64,000 bases of DNA from Paenibacillus tianjinensis (GTDB lineage Bacteria > Bacillota > Bacilli > Paenibacillales > Paenibacillaceae): positions 372,001 to 436,000 of the forward strand of contig NZ_CP070969.1 of assembly GCF_017086365.1 (NCBI RefSeq), in the 5' to 3' direction. The notes under the pieces are model-generated. The model was not told the DNA's origin. It searched no databases and saw only the letters and a program-made list of their open reading frames with translations. The position numbers and the translations under genes were made by a program. Below, one piece after another: positions 19,200-26,874 of this stretch; the stretch's first letter is position 1, and every line of letters begins with the position of its first letter.

Positions 19200-19471
19200 T
19201 TTTTTAGAACGTCTACCTCCAACTGTAAACGACGTAGTTCTCGCTCTTGCTCTGTTTCAGACCTGTGCGGATCTCCACGTCTATCCTGAAAAGAGTCTTT
19301 TCCCTTTGCCCGATACTTCCTCACCCAGACACTGACACGCTTCCTGTCATTAATATCCAGGTGTTCTGTAATCTTTCTGCAGCACCATCCTTCCTCCATA
19401 AACAGTCGAACAGCTTCTACTTTCACAGACTCAGGATAATGCTTAAACTTCTGACCTTTCTTAGCTGGCAT
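19169..19471 (-). CDS. IS3-family transposase OrfA (DNA-binding part)
   Basis: A 100-residue protein with a helix-turn-helix of the HTH_28/transposase-8 type (HYPESVKVEAVRLFMEEGWCCRKITEHLDIND, then VSVWVRKYRAKG) and a C-terminal leucine-zipper-like helix (ERELRRLQLEVDVLKKWLQIL). It binds the terminal inverted repeats. The zero frame passes through the A AAA AAG heptamer at codons LKK and ends 30 bases later, leaving the usual IS3 overlap with orfB. Confidence 0.9.
   Translation of the reverse strand: MPAKKGQKFKHYPESVKVEAVRLFMEEGWCCRKITEHLDINDRKRVSVWVRKYRAKGKDSFQDRRGDPHRSETEQERELRRLQLEVDVLKKWLQILNREG
19199..19205 (-). promoter_or_regulatory. Programmed -1 frameshift heptamer A AAA AAG
   Basis: On the minus strand the orfA frame reads CTA AAA AAG. 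Slippage by one base joins orfA to the orfB frame and gives ...LKK-VVTNLESGG.... This is the heptamer used by IS150-type elements. A downstream stimulatory RNA structure was not assessed. Confidence 0.8.
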
Positions 19472-19585
19472 AAAAATGCACCCCCTAGAATTACATCGGA
19501 TTTACCCTGGGGTTTTTCCAATGTCTATTCTAAGGGGTGCACTTCAGATAGCAGCTGCTCATTTCCCGGGCGTTTATTCATGTTG

Positions 19586-20026
19586 TCATTGAGGGGTTAG
19601 CTGGCCCAGCTGGTTCAAAAGCTCGTTAATCTGGCTGATCGTAGCAGGAATTCCTGTCGATTCGAAGGCTGCTTTGCCTTCTTCCAGATTCGTTGCAGCC
19701 TGATCCAGACCTTGCTGGAGCTTCTCGTTGTAGCTCACAATGGATTGATGCAGATCTGCTGCATACTCCGGAACCTGAAGATTGGCATACCCGGAAATCT
19801 GTTCCTTCAGAGCAGCCAGCCTTTCTATCAATGCCTCCTTAGCCTGCGGGTCTGCTGCTGCATCGGCAGCCAGCGAATCCATTTCCTGCCCGAACTCCGT
19901 CAGCGTCTGCATGTAAGAAGCTGTATCGGCGGTGAAACTGACGCTATTCCCTACCTTTTCCGCAAACCCGCAGCCCGGTACAATCAGCAGGATGAACAGC
20001 AGCAGACTTAGACTGTATTTCTTCAT
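19586..20026 (-). CDS. Small lipoprotein, possibly DUF6376-like
   Basis: A 146-residue lipoprotein with an N-terminal hydrophobic helix and lipobox VPGC at Cys19. The mature part is helical and Gln/Ala-rich (MQTLTEFGQEMDSLAADAAADPQAKEALIERLAALKEQIS), resembling small Bacillus/Paenibacillus lipoproteins I recall as DUF6376; that assignment is from memory. Function is unknown. The start is the ATG at 20026 with GAGGAG 8 bases upstream; a GTG at 20035 overlaps the ribosome site. Its terminator hairpin is the one interrupted by the IS, so transcripts may now read into the element. Confidence 0.75.
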   Translation of the reverse strand: MKKYSLSLLLFILLIVPGCGFAEKVGNSVSFTADTASYMQTLTEFGQEMDSLAADAAADPQAKEALIERLAALKEQISGYANLQVPEYAADLHQSIVSYNEKLQQGLDQAATNLEEGKAAFESTGIPATISQINELLNQLGQLTPQ

Positions 20027-20131
20027 TCGCTTCACTCCTCTCTGAGTTATCGTTTGTGCCAGGTTTACTCTAGTTCATACGGCAGTATACAGAGCGGGTT
20101 GCGGAAAATTAACTGTTTTCTAAATTCATAC

Positions 20132-20157
20132 TTGACAGGTGGGTTTAAGGGGGTATA
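20132..20157 (+). promoter_or_regulatory. Sigma-A-type promoter ahead of the marR gene
   Basis: A perfect TTGACA (20132-20137) and TATATG with a 16-base spacer. The expected transcript begins near 20165 and meets an intrinsic terminator at 20227-20279 before the MarR start at 20309. Confidence 0.55.
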
Positions 20158-20226
20158 TGATTACACCAATAGTTCACCACTAATTAAATGAACAGTGAAA
20201 TAATTACCTGAGCCGATTGGACCGCC

Positions 20227-20279
20227 AAAGGCTCCCGCATTACTACCCTATGAAGGGAGTATGCCGGGAGCCTTTTTTT
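20227..20279 (+). terminator. Intrinsic terminator in the marR leader (attenuator candidate)
   Basis: AAAGGCTCCCGCAT (20227-20240) pairs with ATGCCGGGAGCCTTT (20261-20275), with one bulged base. An inner stem ACT.CCCT/AGGG.GT extends it, and the T run reaches 20279. It lies between a good promoter and the MarR start. The upstream RNA contains possible alternative pairings (CCAAT with ATTGG; GTTCA with TGAAC; CACT with AGTG), as in attenuators, but a free-standing small RNA is equally possible. Confidence 0.75.
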
Positions 20280-20308
20280 GTTGGCTGATGGAGGAGGGCA
20301 GGAAGCGC

Positions 20309-20851
20309 ATGACAGATGAAAAGTGGGAGCGCCTGGAGGAGGCCGACTGGCTCTTCCGCAAGATGGTAAGGAGATTCGTGAAGGAGCGTGACCGGGTGAA
20401 TGTGGAGGGTATTGCCCTGCCGGGCATGCTGATCCTGAACAAGATTATCCGCGAGGGCGAGCAGCGGCTCGGCGATCTGGCAGAGCAGCTCGATTTCACC
20501 TCCGGCGCCATTACGGCACTGAGCGACAAGCTGGAAAAGGGCGGGTACACGGTACGCCGGCGGAAGGAAGATGACCGCAGGACGGTACTGCTGGATATTA
20601 CGGCAAAAGGACGGGAGCTGGTTAAGCGCAACAGCAATGTGGGAGCCCGATGTATCACGCTTCTGTTCGAGGGTTTCACGGAGGAGGAGCTTGCGCAGCA
20701 GAGCCGTTTCTATGAACGGATGATCGGGAATCTGGAAGGATTCTCAGACACCCTGCTGGAGCTGGCCCGGCAGAATGCCGAAGCCGCTGCCACCCGCCCT
20801 GAACAGAAGCCGCGGAAAACCGCGTTAGAGAACAAGTATCTTAGCTACTAA
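20309..20851 (+). CDS. MarR-family transcriptional regulator
   Basis: A 180-residue winged-helix regulator. The DNA-binding core is QRLGDLAEQLDFTSGAITALSDKLEKGGYTVRRRKEDDRRTVLLDITAKGREL, with the wing residues DDRR typical of MarR proteins. Helical dimerisation segments flank it, and a hydrophilic tail (TRPEQKPRKTALENKYLSY) extends beyond the usual length. It probably binds a small, perhaps aromatic, ligand and controls the arylsulfotransferase/ABC genes that follow on the same strand. An in-frame upstream ATG at 20261 lies inside the leader terminator, so the ATG at 20309 (AGGA upstream) is preferred. Confidence 0.88.
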   Translation: MTDEKWERLEEADWLFRKMVRRFVKERDRVNVEGIALPGMLILNKIIREGEQRLGDLAEQLDFTSGAITALSDKLEKGGYTVRRRKEDDRRTVLLDITAKGRELVKRNSNVGARCITLLFEGFTEEELAQQSRFYERMIGNLEGFSDTLLELARQNAEAAATRPEQKPRKTALENKYLSY

Positions 20852-20862
20852 AAAATAACGAG

Positions 20863-20985
20863 CTCACAAAAAAATTTGCGTATGCTTCCGGAGCGATTTT
20901 TTGTTCGAAGCTTATTCAAGAAGTGTATCCTCACAAAAAATTTAGCGTATGCTTCCGATGCGAGTTTTGTACGAAGCTAATTCAA
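20863..20985 (+). repeat. Tandem pair of GCTTCCG..CGAAGC repeat units
   Basis: Two direct copies (about 20863-20920 and 20930-20985) lie between marR and the arylsulfotransferase gene. Each reads CTCACAAAAAATTT, then GCGTATGCTTCCG, a T-rich spacer, and CGAAGCTWATTC. Within each, GCTTC and GAAGC can pair as a short stem. The lead sequence recurs once more as CTAACAAAACTTT just before the next ribosome site. A third, more distant copy is at 23622-23680. This 170-bp gap holds no gene. Confidence 0.8.
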
Positions 20986-21022
20986 TGTAGAACACCTAAC
21001 AAAACTTTGAGGAGAGATAATC

Positions 21023-22477
21023 ATGGGACACTCAACAATTTATCCGACAGGCGCTACAGTGTATAACCCGGCCAAGGCATGGAGCGGCTATACCGTCTAT
21101 CAGGCAGGCGAAGAAGGCGTTGTACTGATTGACATGAACGGTAAAGAGGTGCATCTGTGGAAGGGCCTGCTCGGCTTCCCGGCCAAAATCCTCCCGGGCG
21201 GCTATGTGCTGGGCAGTACAGGACGTAGAGATCCGAAGTTCGGCATTCAGGATAATGTCGATCTGGTGCAGGTCGATTGGGACGGCAATATTGTCTGGAA
21301 ATTCAACGGCTATGAGCACATCGAGGACCCTGGCTACGAACCGCTGTGGTATGCGCGCCAGCATCATGACTATCAGCGGGAAGGCAATCCGGTAGGCTAT
21401 TATGCTCCGGGCCTTGAACCTAAGGTGAACAGCGGCAAGACGCTGATTCTGGCCCACAAAAACCTGCACAACCACGAAATCTCCAACAAGGAACTGCTGG
21501 ATGATACGATTCTCGAAGTGGATTTTGAAGGCAATGTGATCTGGGAATGGGCAGCCAGCGACCATTTTGCGGAGCTTGGATTTGATGAAGCGGCTCGGAA
21601 TGTACTGTTCCGCGATCCGAATACACGCTCCTTCGGCCATCTGGGCGGTGGAGTAGGCGACTGGCTGCACATCAACTCGGCTTCCTATGTAGGACCGAAC
21701 AAATTCTACGATAACGGGGATGAACGATTCCACCCGGACAACATCATCTGGGATGCCCGGGAAGCGAACATTATCGCTATTACAGACCGGGCAACAGGCG
21801 CGATTGTCTGGCGGCTCGGCCCCGACTATAACCTGCCTGAAGTGAAGCATATCGGCTGGATTATCGGCCAGCATCATGCCCACATCATTCCGAAGGGGCT
21901 GCCGGGCGAAGGCAACCTGCTCGTATTCGATAACGGCGGCTGGGGCGGTTACGGTTTACCTAACCCTGCGTCACCCTACGGGCAGAAGAATGCCGTGCGC
22001 GACCACTCACGGGTTCTGGAGATTAATCCGGTCACCTTTGAGATCGAATGGCAGTATACCTCGGCAGAAGCCGGATTCTCTGTACCTACCGACTCTTATA
22101 AATTCTACAGTCCCTATATCAGCTCGGCCCAGCGCCTCGTGAACGGCAATACACTGATCACGGAGGGTTCAAACGGCAGATTGTTTGAGGTTACGGCAGA
22201 GCATGAAATTGTCTGGGAATATATCTCCCCTTATAAAGACGGCAGAAACACCAACATGGTCTACCGCTCCTACCGTGTGCCTTACAGCTGGGTACCGCAG
22301 CTTGAGAAACCGCAGGAAACGGAGATTGAGCCCATCGATGTAACCAGCTTCAGAGTACCGGGTGCCGCACCCAAGGGATCAGATTCAGTAGTAAGTGTCG
22401 CCACAACCCTGCCGTTCATGGAGGGCGCCGCTTGTGTGGCAACCGCAGAAGAGGGCGTTCTTCAGAAAAAAGGCTAG
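21023..22477 (+). CDS. Arylsulfotransferase (ASST) family protein, no signal peptide
   Basis: A 484-residue protein of the arylsulfotransferase family. It shows repeated beta-propeller blades of the form VLIDMNGKEVHLWKG, LVQVDWDGNIVWKF, ILEVDFEGNVIWEWAASDHF and VLEINPVTFEIEWQY, and His-rich active-site-like segments (ARQHHDY; IGQHHAHIIP). PAPS-independent ASSTs move a sulfuryl group from a phenolic sulfate to another phenol through a sulfo-histidine. E. coli-type enzymes are periplasmic; this one starts MGHSTIYPTGATVYNP with no signal sequence, so it should act in the cytoplasm. The start has GAGGAGAG upstream. Its neighbours are a MarR regulator and a sulfonate-type importer. Confidence 0.82.
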   Translation: MGHSTIYPTGATVYNPAKAWSGYTVYQAGEEGVVLIDMNGKEVHLWKGLLGFPAKILPGGYVLGSTGRRDPKFGIQDNVDLVQVDWDGNIVWKFNGYEHIEDPGYEPLWYARQHHDYQREGNPVGYYAPGLEPKVNSGKTLILAHKNLHNHEISNKELLDDTILEVDFEGNVIWEWAASDHFAELGFDEAARNVLFRDPNTRSFGHLGGGVGDWLHINSASYVGPNKFYDNGDERFHPDNIIWDAREANIIAITDRATGAIVWRLGPDYNLPEVKHIGWIIGQHHAHIIPKGLPGEGNLLVFDNGGWGGYGLPNPASPYGQKNAVRDHSRVLEINPVTFEIEWQYTSAEAGFSVPTDSYKFYSPYISSAQRLVNGNTLITEGSNGRLFEVTAEHEIVWEYISPYKDGRNTNMVYRSYRVPYSWVPQLEKPQETEIEPIDVTSFRVPGAAPKGSDSVVSVATTLPFMEGAACVATAEEGVLQKKG

Positions 22478-22507
22478 ATCACTAATTAAGCGAAGAGGTG
22501 CATCGTT

Positions 22508-23536
22508 TTGAAAAAATCATGGTACGGTTCAGCATTCCTGCTCTTATCTATATCTCTTGTTGTTATCCTGTCTGGCTGCAGCTCCAAGGGAGATGCGGCT
22601 GCCTCTGGAGAGGCTGCGGGCAATCAGCCGAAGACACTGAAGATCAAAATCGCCGACACCAACACTAACCCGGTTTTCCGGGTAGCGGCGGATAAAGGCT
22701 TTTTCAAAAAGCATGGCATCGACGCTGAAATCATCACCTTCGCTTCGCCGGCGGAAGGGGTTAACGCACTGTTCATTAAACAGGTGGATGTAGCATACGG
22801 TGCAGACTTTCCGGTGCTGAACGCGGTGTCCAAGGGCGGCTATTCGATTATCGCGTCTGCCGGCCAGGCTACCGATCAGGCTGCTGCGGCCTGGAAGCTC
22901 TACGTAAGGGACGATATCCAGTCTGCGGCTGATCTGAAGGGCAAGAATCTCAGCTTCATCCGGGGAACATTTATTCCATATCTGTGGGATGAGTACCTGA
23001 AGGAGCAGGGGATTGCGCTGAGTGATGTGACGTTAACCGGACAGGGCGGTTTTGACGAAGCTTTTATTGCCCTGAAACAGGGTGACATTGACGCAGCATG
23101 GGTGATCGGGTCGGCGCTGGTGGATAAGCTGGCTGCGCTCCAAGGTGTACATGAGCTAAGCGATATGTCCAAAACCCCTGTGCGGCTGGGCATGGGACTT
23201 GTGAGCGGAGACGAGTTTGTCAAGGCGAATCCCAAGGGTATCGGTGAATTCCTGGCAGCAGTGGATGAGGCCTCCGCCTACGCCCAGGCCCATCCTGACG
23301 AAGTGGCGGATCTTATGTATGCGGAAGTGAAGCAGCCGAAGGAGAATACGCTGAAGGATCTGCCTCTGAATCCTTGGATTATCGGCTTTACCCCTGCTGC
23401 TTATGACAGTCTGGCCGGCCAGAAGAAATACATGATTGATGCGGGAATCATCGAGAAGGACTTCGATCTGGAGAGCACGCTGAATCTGGAGCCGCTGAAG
23501 CAGGTTCTGCCGGATACAGTGACTTACGGGAAATAG
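22508..23536 (+). CDS. ABC transporter substrate-binding lipoprotein, SsuA/TauA/NrtA type
   Basis: A 342-residue lipoprotein (lipobox LSGC, Cys24) of the NMT1/SsuA-like periplasmic-binding superfamily. Typical segments are IKIADTNTNPVFRVAADKGFFKKHGID, GVNALFIKQVDVAYGADFPVLNAVSKGG, and LKGKNLSFIRGTFIPYLWDEYLKEQGI followed by a hinge. It should deliver a sulfonate, sulfate ester or related anion to the permease encoded downstream. The start is TTG at 22508 with AAGAGGTG upstream, 30 bases after the arylsulfotransferase stop. Together with the enzyme gene this suggests import of an organosulfur compound, but substrate identity is inference. Confidence 0.87.
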   Translation: MKKSWYGSAFLLLSISLVVILSGCSSKGDAAASGEAAGNQPKTLKIKIADTNTNPVFRVAADKGFFKKHGIDAEIITFASPAEGVNALFIKQVDVAYGADFPVLNAVSKGGYSIIASAGQATDQAAAAWKLYVRDDIQSAADLKGKNLSFIRGTFIPYLWDEYLKEQGIALSDVTLTGQGGFDEAFIALKQGDIDAAWVIGSALVDKLAALQGVHELSDMSKTPVRLGMGLVSGDEFVKANPKGIGEFLAAVDEASAYAQAHPDEVADLMYAEVKQPKENTLKDLPLNPWIIGFTPAAYDSLAGQKKYMIDAGIIEKDFDLESTLNLEPLKQVLPDTVTYGK

Positions 23537-23621
23537 CTTGAACTTGAAATATAACATTTAAGGAAAAGTGGCGGAAGGGAATTTTGGAACTGTAGGAGCG
23601 GTGGCAATCTATATAAGCCTC

Positions 23622-23680
23622 TGCTTCCGAAGCAAGTTTTGAACGAAGCTAAGCCAGGAAGCAACGCTCACAAAACTTTT
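23622..23680 (+). repeat. Third copy of the GCTTCCG..CGAAGC repeat
   Basis: TGCTTCCGAAGCAAGTTTTG and CGAAGCTAA (23622-23653), then CTCACAAAACTTTT (23667-23680), fit the units at 20863-20985. The last segment runs directly into the AGGAGG ribosome site of the ATPase gene, as the partial copy does before the arylsulfotransferase gene. Confidence 0.75.
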
Positions 23681-23693
23681 AGGAGGTGTCCAA

Positions 23694-24476
23694 ATGTCTA
23701 CACTAGTGAGTCAGAGCCAGCACACCATTCAGATTGAGAAGCTCCGGAAAAGCTATAGTGAGCAGACAGCCGGAGACGTTCATTACATTATCAAAGATGT
23801 GAATCTTGTGATCAGAGGCGGCGAATTCTTCGTTCTGCTCGGCCCGAGCGGCTGCGGGAAATCGACACTGCTGAATATGATCGCGGGGTTTGTCTCCAAA
23901 TCCGGGGGCAATCTGAAGGTGGATAATGTTGAGATCGACAGACCGGGCAGAGACCGTGCGGTGGTGTTCCAGCAGGCGGATTCCTCCCTGTTCCCATGGC
24001 TGACCGTTCGTGAGAACGTGGAATTCGGACTCAGGATGAAGAAGACGCCCAAAGCGGAACGCCGCAGGATATCTGACCGCTACATCGGACTTGTCGGGCT
24101 GAACGGGCATGAGGAGAAGTTCCCGAAGGAATTGTCCGGAGGCATGAAGCAGCGGGTGCAGCTGGCCCGAGTACTGGCGAATGATCCGGCGATTCTTCTG
24201 ATGGATGAACCCTTCGGCGCCCTGGATGCGATGACCCGGCGGACGATGCAGAAGGAGCTGGTCAACATCTGGCGGGAAACGCATAAGACGGTTATTTTCG
24301 TAACGCATGATATTCAGGAGGCTTTGCTGCTGGGAGAGCGAATTGGCATTATGTCCGTTGGTCCTTCATCCAACATTACTGATATTTATGACAATGCGCT
24401 GCCGTTTCCGCGGGATGTGGCCTCACCGGAATTCTACTCGCTCTATAACCAAATTCAAGGACATTTCGAAGAATAG
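23694..24476 (+). CDS. ABC transporter ATP-binding protein, SsuB/TauB type
   Basis: A 260-residue nucleotide-binding subunit. It has Walker A GPSGCGKST, the Q-loop in VVFQQADSSLFPWLTV, signature LSGGMKQRVQLARVL, Walker B ILLMDEPFGALDAMTR and the H-loop VTHDIQEAL. The FPWLTVRENVEFGL segment is typical of nitrate/sulfonate/taurine importers. It powers the permease encoded 19 bases downstream. The start ATG follows AGGAGG at 8 bases. A 157-bp gap with a repeat copy separates it from the binding-protein gene. Confidence 0.93.
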   Translation: MSTLVSQSQHTIQIEKLRKSYSEQTAGDVHYIIKDVNLVIRGGEFFVLLGPSGCGKSTLLNMIAGFVSKSGGNLKVDNVEIDRPGRDRAVVFQQADSSLFPWLTVRENVEFGLRMKKTPKAERRRISDRYIGLVGLNGHEEKFPKELSGGMKQRVQLARVLANDPAILLMDEPFGALDAMTRRTMQKELVNIWRETHKTVIFVTHDIQEALLLGERIGIMSVGPSSNITDIYDNALPFPRDVASPEFYSLYNQIQGHFEE

Positions 24477-24495
24477 GATAAGGGGGTGACACCTG

Positions 24496-25272
24496 ATGAA
24501 ATGGGTGGAGAAAAAATGGGTCTCCGTCTCCCTGCTGTGGATTGTCGCGCTCGGCATCTGGCAGCTGGGCGCCGCAATATACGGGCCTGATGTGATCCCC
24601 GGTCCGTGGGCTACGCTAAAAGGCGGGCGGGAGCTGGTGAGCGACGGCACCCTGATGCAGTATATCGGAATCAGCTTTTACCGGGTGCTGGTAGGCTGGG
24701 TGCTGGGCAGTCTGCTGGCAATTCCGGTCGGGCTGATCATCGGGAAGGTGAATATCATCCGGATTTTTGCCGAGCCGTTTCTGAATTTTATCCGTTTTAT
24801 TCCGCCGATCGCCTTCATCACCCTGTTCCTGGTCTGGTTCGGCATCGGCGAGCAGTCAAAAATCGCTCTGATCCTGTACGCGACCTTCTTCATCGTGGTG
24901 CTGAATACGCTGACCGGCGTAATGTCGGTGGAGGAGGACAAAATCCGTTCCGCCCGCAGCATGGGGGCCAGTGAATGGCAGATCCTGCTGCATGTGATTG
25001 TTCCGGCGACAACGCCTTATATTTTCACCGGGATACGGCTGGCGATGGGGACCTCCTACATGGCAATTATCGGCGCCGAGATGATTGCCTCGAACGAAGG
25101 CGTGGGCTATCTGATCTGGAACTCCCGCCTGTTCTTCCGCACGGACTGGATTTTTGTGGGGCTGTTCTGTCTGGGCTTTATGGGCTTCTTCACCGACCGG
25201 CTGTTCGGCTGGTTCGGCCGCAAGGTGCTGTACCGCTATGGTGTAGTCAGTGTGGCGGCGCGGAAGCGCTAG
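24496..25272 (+). CDS. ABC transporter permease, SsuC/TauC type
   Basis: A 258-residue inner-membrane permease with about six helices and the BPD_transp_1 coupling motif (SARSMGASEWQILLHVIVPATTPYIFTGIRLAMG, the EAA loop). The N-terminal KKWVSVSLLWIVALGIWQLGA helix and the GVGYLIWNSRLFFRTDWIF region fit sulfonate/nitrate/taurine permeases. It is the last gene of the arylsulfotransferase unit and is closed by the terminator at 25321. Confidence 0.92.
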   Translation: MKWVEKKWVSVSLLWIVALGIWQLGAAIYGPDVIPGPWATLKGGRELVSDGTLMQYIGISFYRVLVGWVLGSLLAIPVGLIIGKVNIIRIFAEPFLNFIRFIPPIAFITLFLVWFGIGEQSKIALILYATFFIVVLNTLTGVMSVEEDKIRSARSMGASEWQILLHVIVPATTPYIFTGIRLAMGTSYMAIIGAEMIASNEGVGYLIWNSRLFFRTDWIFVGLFCLGFMGFFTDRLFGWFGRKVLYRYGVVSVAARKR

Positions 25273-25320
25273 CTGGTTGAAGAACAGGTATATATTTTCT
25301 TATAGTAGAATATCTGTATT

Positions 25321-25353
25321 AAAAAGCTGCCGAGAAAATCTCGACAGCTTTTT
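25321..25353 (+). terminator. Rho-independent terminator of the arylsulfotransferase/ABC unit
   Basis: AAAAAGCTGCCGAGA and TCTCGACAGCTTTTT form a stem with one internal mismatch and a short A-rich loop. The A and T tracts flanking the stem let it act in both directions, so it may also serve the ATPase gene on the minus strand. Confidence 0.85.
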
Positions 25354-25396
25354 GCAATCCGGGTAGATCATATTTGAGCAAAGGTTCATAACCATC

Positions 25397-26842
25397 TTAA
25401 ATTATTTTTTTGTATCGATGCTTTTCTGCATGACCCAGCAAATAAAGAAATGCAAAAGCCGGTATTCTCATGATAGGCGTATGACCAAAAAGCCCGAAAT
25501 CATCACTGTTTTTTGTAATTAATAGTGACGCCGCAGGTCCATCTTTTTGTGACCAGTCTACGATTGCTTCGGTTTCCTTAAGACGAGAATCTTCGCGATA
25601 TTTCACTTCGATCAGAATTTTGGAACTGGGTAACATAATAACAATATCAATTTCTTTTTGAGTCCCGGAATCCCTGTAGTATCCAACTCGGGGATTAAAA
25701 TTATAGTAAAATGTACTGATATGTTTATAAACTGCAGATTCTACGATCTTTCCCATTTGATCCGGGTCTTGAAGGACTTCTTCTCCTTTTACAAGTACCG
25801 CGTTGCGAATTGCAGGATCGGCTAGATAAACCTTTGGTTTTGAGTTAAGAAGTTTTTTTCCAGTCATTTGTACAGGGTAGCTCATATAAATGAGGTTTGC
25901 CAGTTCTAAAAGAGTCATATATTTCACAACTGTTGGTCGCGTAATTCCCATATTACTTGCAATGGTGGTTGCCTCCATGATGTCACCGGTTGTCATACAT
26001 AGATATAAGAATATTCGTTCCAGCTCATCAATATTTCTAACATTAAATAGAGAAACCATATCCCGCTTCAATACTTTATCTACAACGTCTTCCCTAATGA
26101 TTCTTTGAGCATAGCTAATGTCGTCAGTCCGGGCAATTTCAGGGAATCCACCAATTAGAAGATAGCGGTGAAAATGTTTTTCTACAGGCTCCAAATCTTT
26201 CATAAGCTGTGTTAACTCTGCAGATGTCATCGTACTTAACGATGTGGGTCCTATAGCTTTATCTATTGAAGGAACTGGAATCTCCCTAATTTCCAGATAT
26301 TCATAAAATGAAAGGGTAGGGATTCTGATTTGTGTCCATCTTCCTACTCCACTCTCCGGCATCTTTTCACTTAGTATAGGACTTGCTGACCCTGTTGCCA
26401 TGACCCGGTAAGTAGGGAAAGTATCATATATGGTTTTAAGCCATCCATTCCAATCATGTGCATATTGAATTTCATCTAAGAAAAGATAGATGTGCTCATC
26501 TATGGCAACATTGTTAATGAAAATTTTTAGGATTTTGTCCATCTCAGACATTTTCAATATTGGGTGATCAAAAGAAACATATATTACATTCTTTTGGGGT
26601 ACATTCGCATTCAGTAAATCATGAATTGTCTGATACATTATAGTAGATTTCCCAACACGGCGGGGACCGGTCAGAATGACATGGCGACGAATATCAATAT
26701 GTTCAAAGCTTTGCTTGGCATCGTAGTAAGCGAAACGTTTGGTAGGCTTAGCAAAGTCGTCGGGAACCTTTCCAGTCTCCCACCATTTATTAAAACCTCT
26801 GAGCACTTGTAGTATACTTTCCTCCGTTATGAGATCTTTCAT
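25397..26842 (-). CDS. AAA ATPase with DUF4143/PD-(D/E)XK-like C-terminus
   Basis: A 481-residue protein of the AAA_14 plus DUF4143 group. It has Walker A GPRRVGKST at 59-67, Walker B IYLFLDEIQYAHDW, sensor ATGSAS, then a winged-helix segment (ATTIASNMGITRPTVVKYMTLLE). The C-terminal region has KEIDIVIMLPSSKILIEVKY, which matches a PD-(D/E)XK nuclease-fold core. Such proteins are widespread accessory genes of unknown role. The gene is visibly AT-richer than its neighbours and monocistronic, which suggests horizontal acquisition. The start is the ATG at 26842; a GTG at 26851 has a poorly spaced ribosome site. Confidence 0.82.
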   Translation of the reverse strand: MKDLITEESILQVLRGFNKWWETGKVPDDFAKPTKRFAYYDAKQSFEHIDIRRHVILTGPRRVGKSTIMYQTIHDLLNANVPQKNVIYVSFDHPILKMSEMDKILKIFINNVAIDEHIYLFLDEIQYAHDWNGWLKTIYDTFPTYRVMATGSASPILSEKMPESGVGRWTQIRIPTLSFYEYLEIREIPVPSIDKAIGPTSLSTMTSAELTQLMKDLEPVEKHFHRYLLIGGFPEIARTDDISYAQRIIREDVVDKVLKRDMVSLFNVRNIDELERIFLYLCMTTGDIMEATTIASNMGITRPTVVKYMTLLELANLIYMSYPVQMTGKKLLNSKPKVYLADPAIRNAVLVKGEEVLQDPDQMGKIVESAVYKHISTFYYNFNPRVGYYRDSGTQKEIDIVIMLPSSKILIEVKYREDSRLKETEAIVDWSQKDGPAASLLITKNSDDFGLFGHTPIMRIPAFAFLYLLGHAEKHRYKKII

Positions 26843-26874
26843 TCTATGCACCCGCCCTTATTAGTGGTAATCAT

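Larger units (their letters stand above)
18269..19546 (-). mobile_element. IS3-family (IS150-group-like) insertion sequence, complete
   Basis: The element is 1278 bp. Its ends start TG and end CA and form imperfect 28-bp terminal inverted repeats (18269-18296 and 19519-19546) sharing ACCCC and AGACATTG. Both sides carry a 3-bp direct repeat GAT (18266-18268 and 19547-19549), as expected for IS3-type target duplication. It encodes orfA and orfB on the minus strand with a -1 frameshift heptamer. Intact ends, target duplication and open frames suggest a recent insertion and possible activity. Confidence 0.9.
18255..19574 (-). terminator. Intrinsic terminator split by the IS insertion
   Basis: AACGCCCGGG (18255-18264) and CCCGGGCGTT (19565-19574) are perfectly complementary but now 1.3 kb apart, flanking the IS. 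Removing the element and one GAT copy restores a 10-bp stem with a loop of about 19 bases. On the minus strand it would be followed by TTCTTTTTT, an intrinsic terminator for the lipoprotein gene at 19586-20026. On the plus strand the T tract is weak. Confidence 0.75.
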
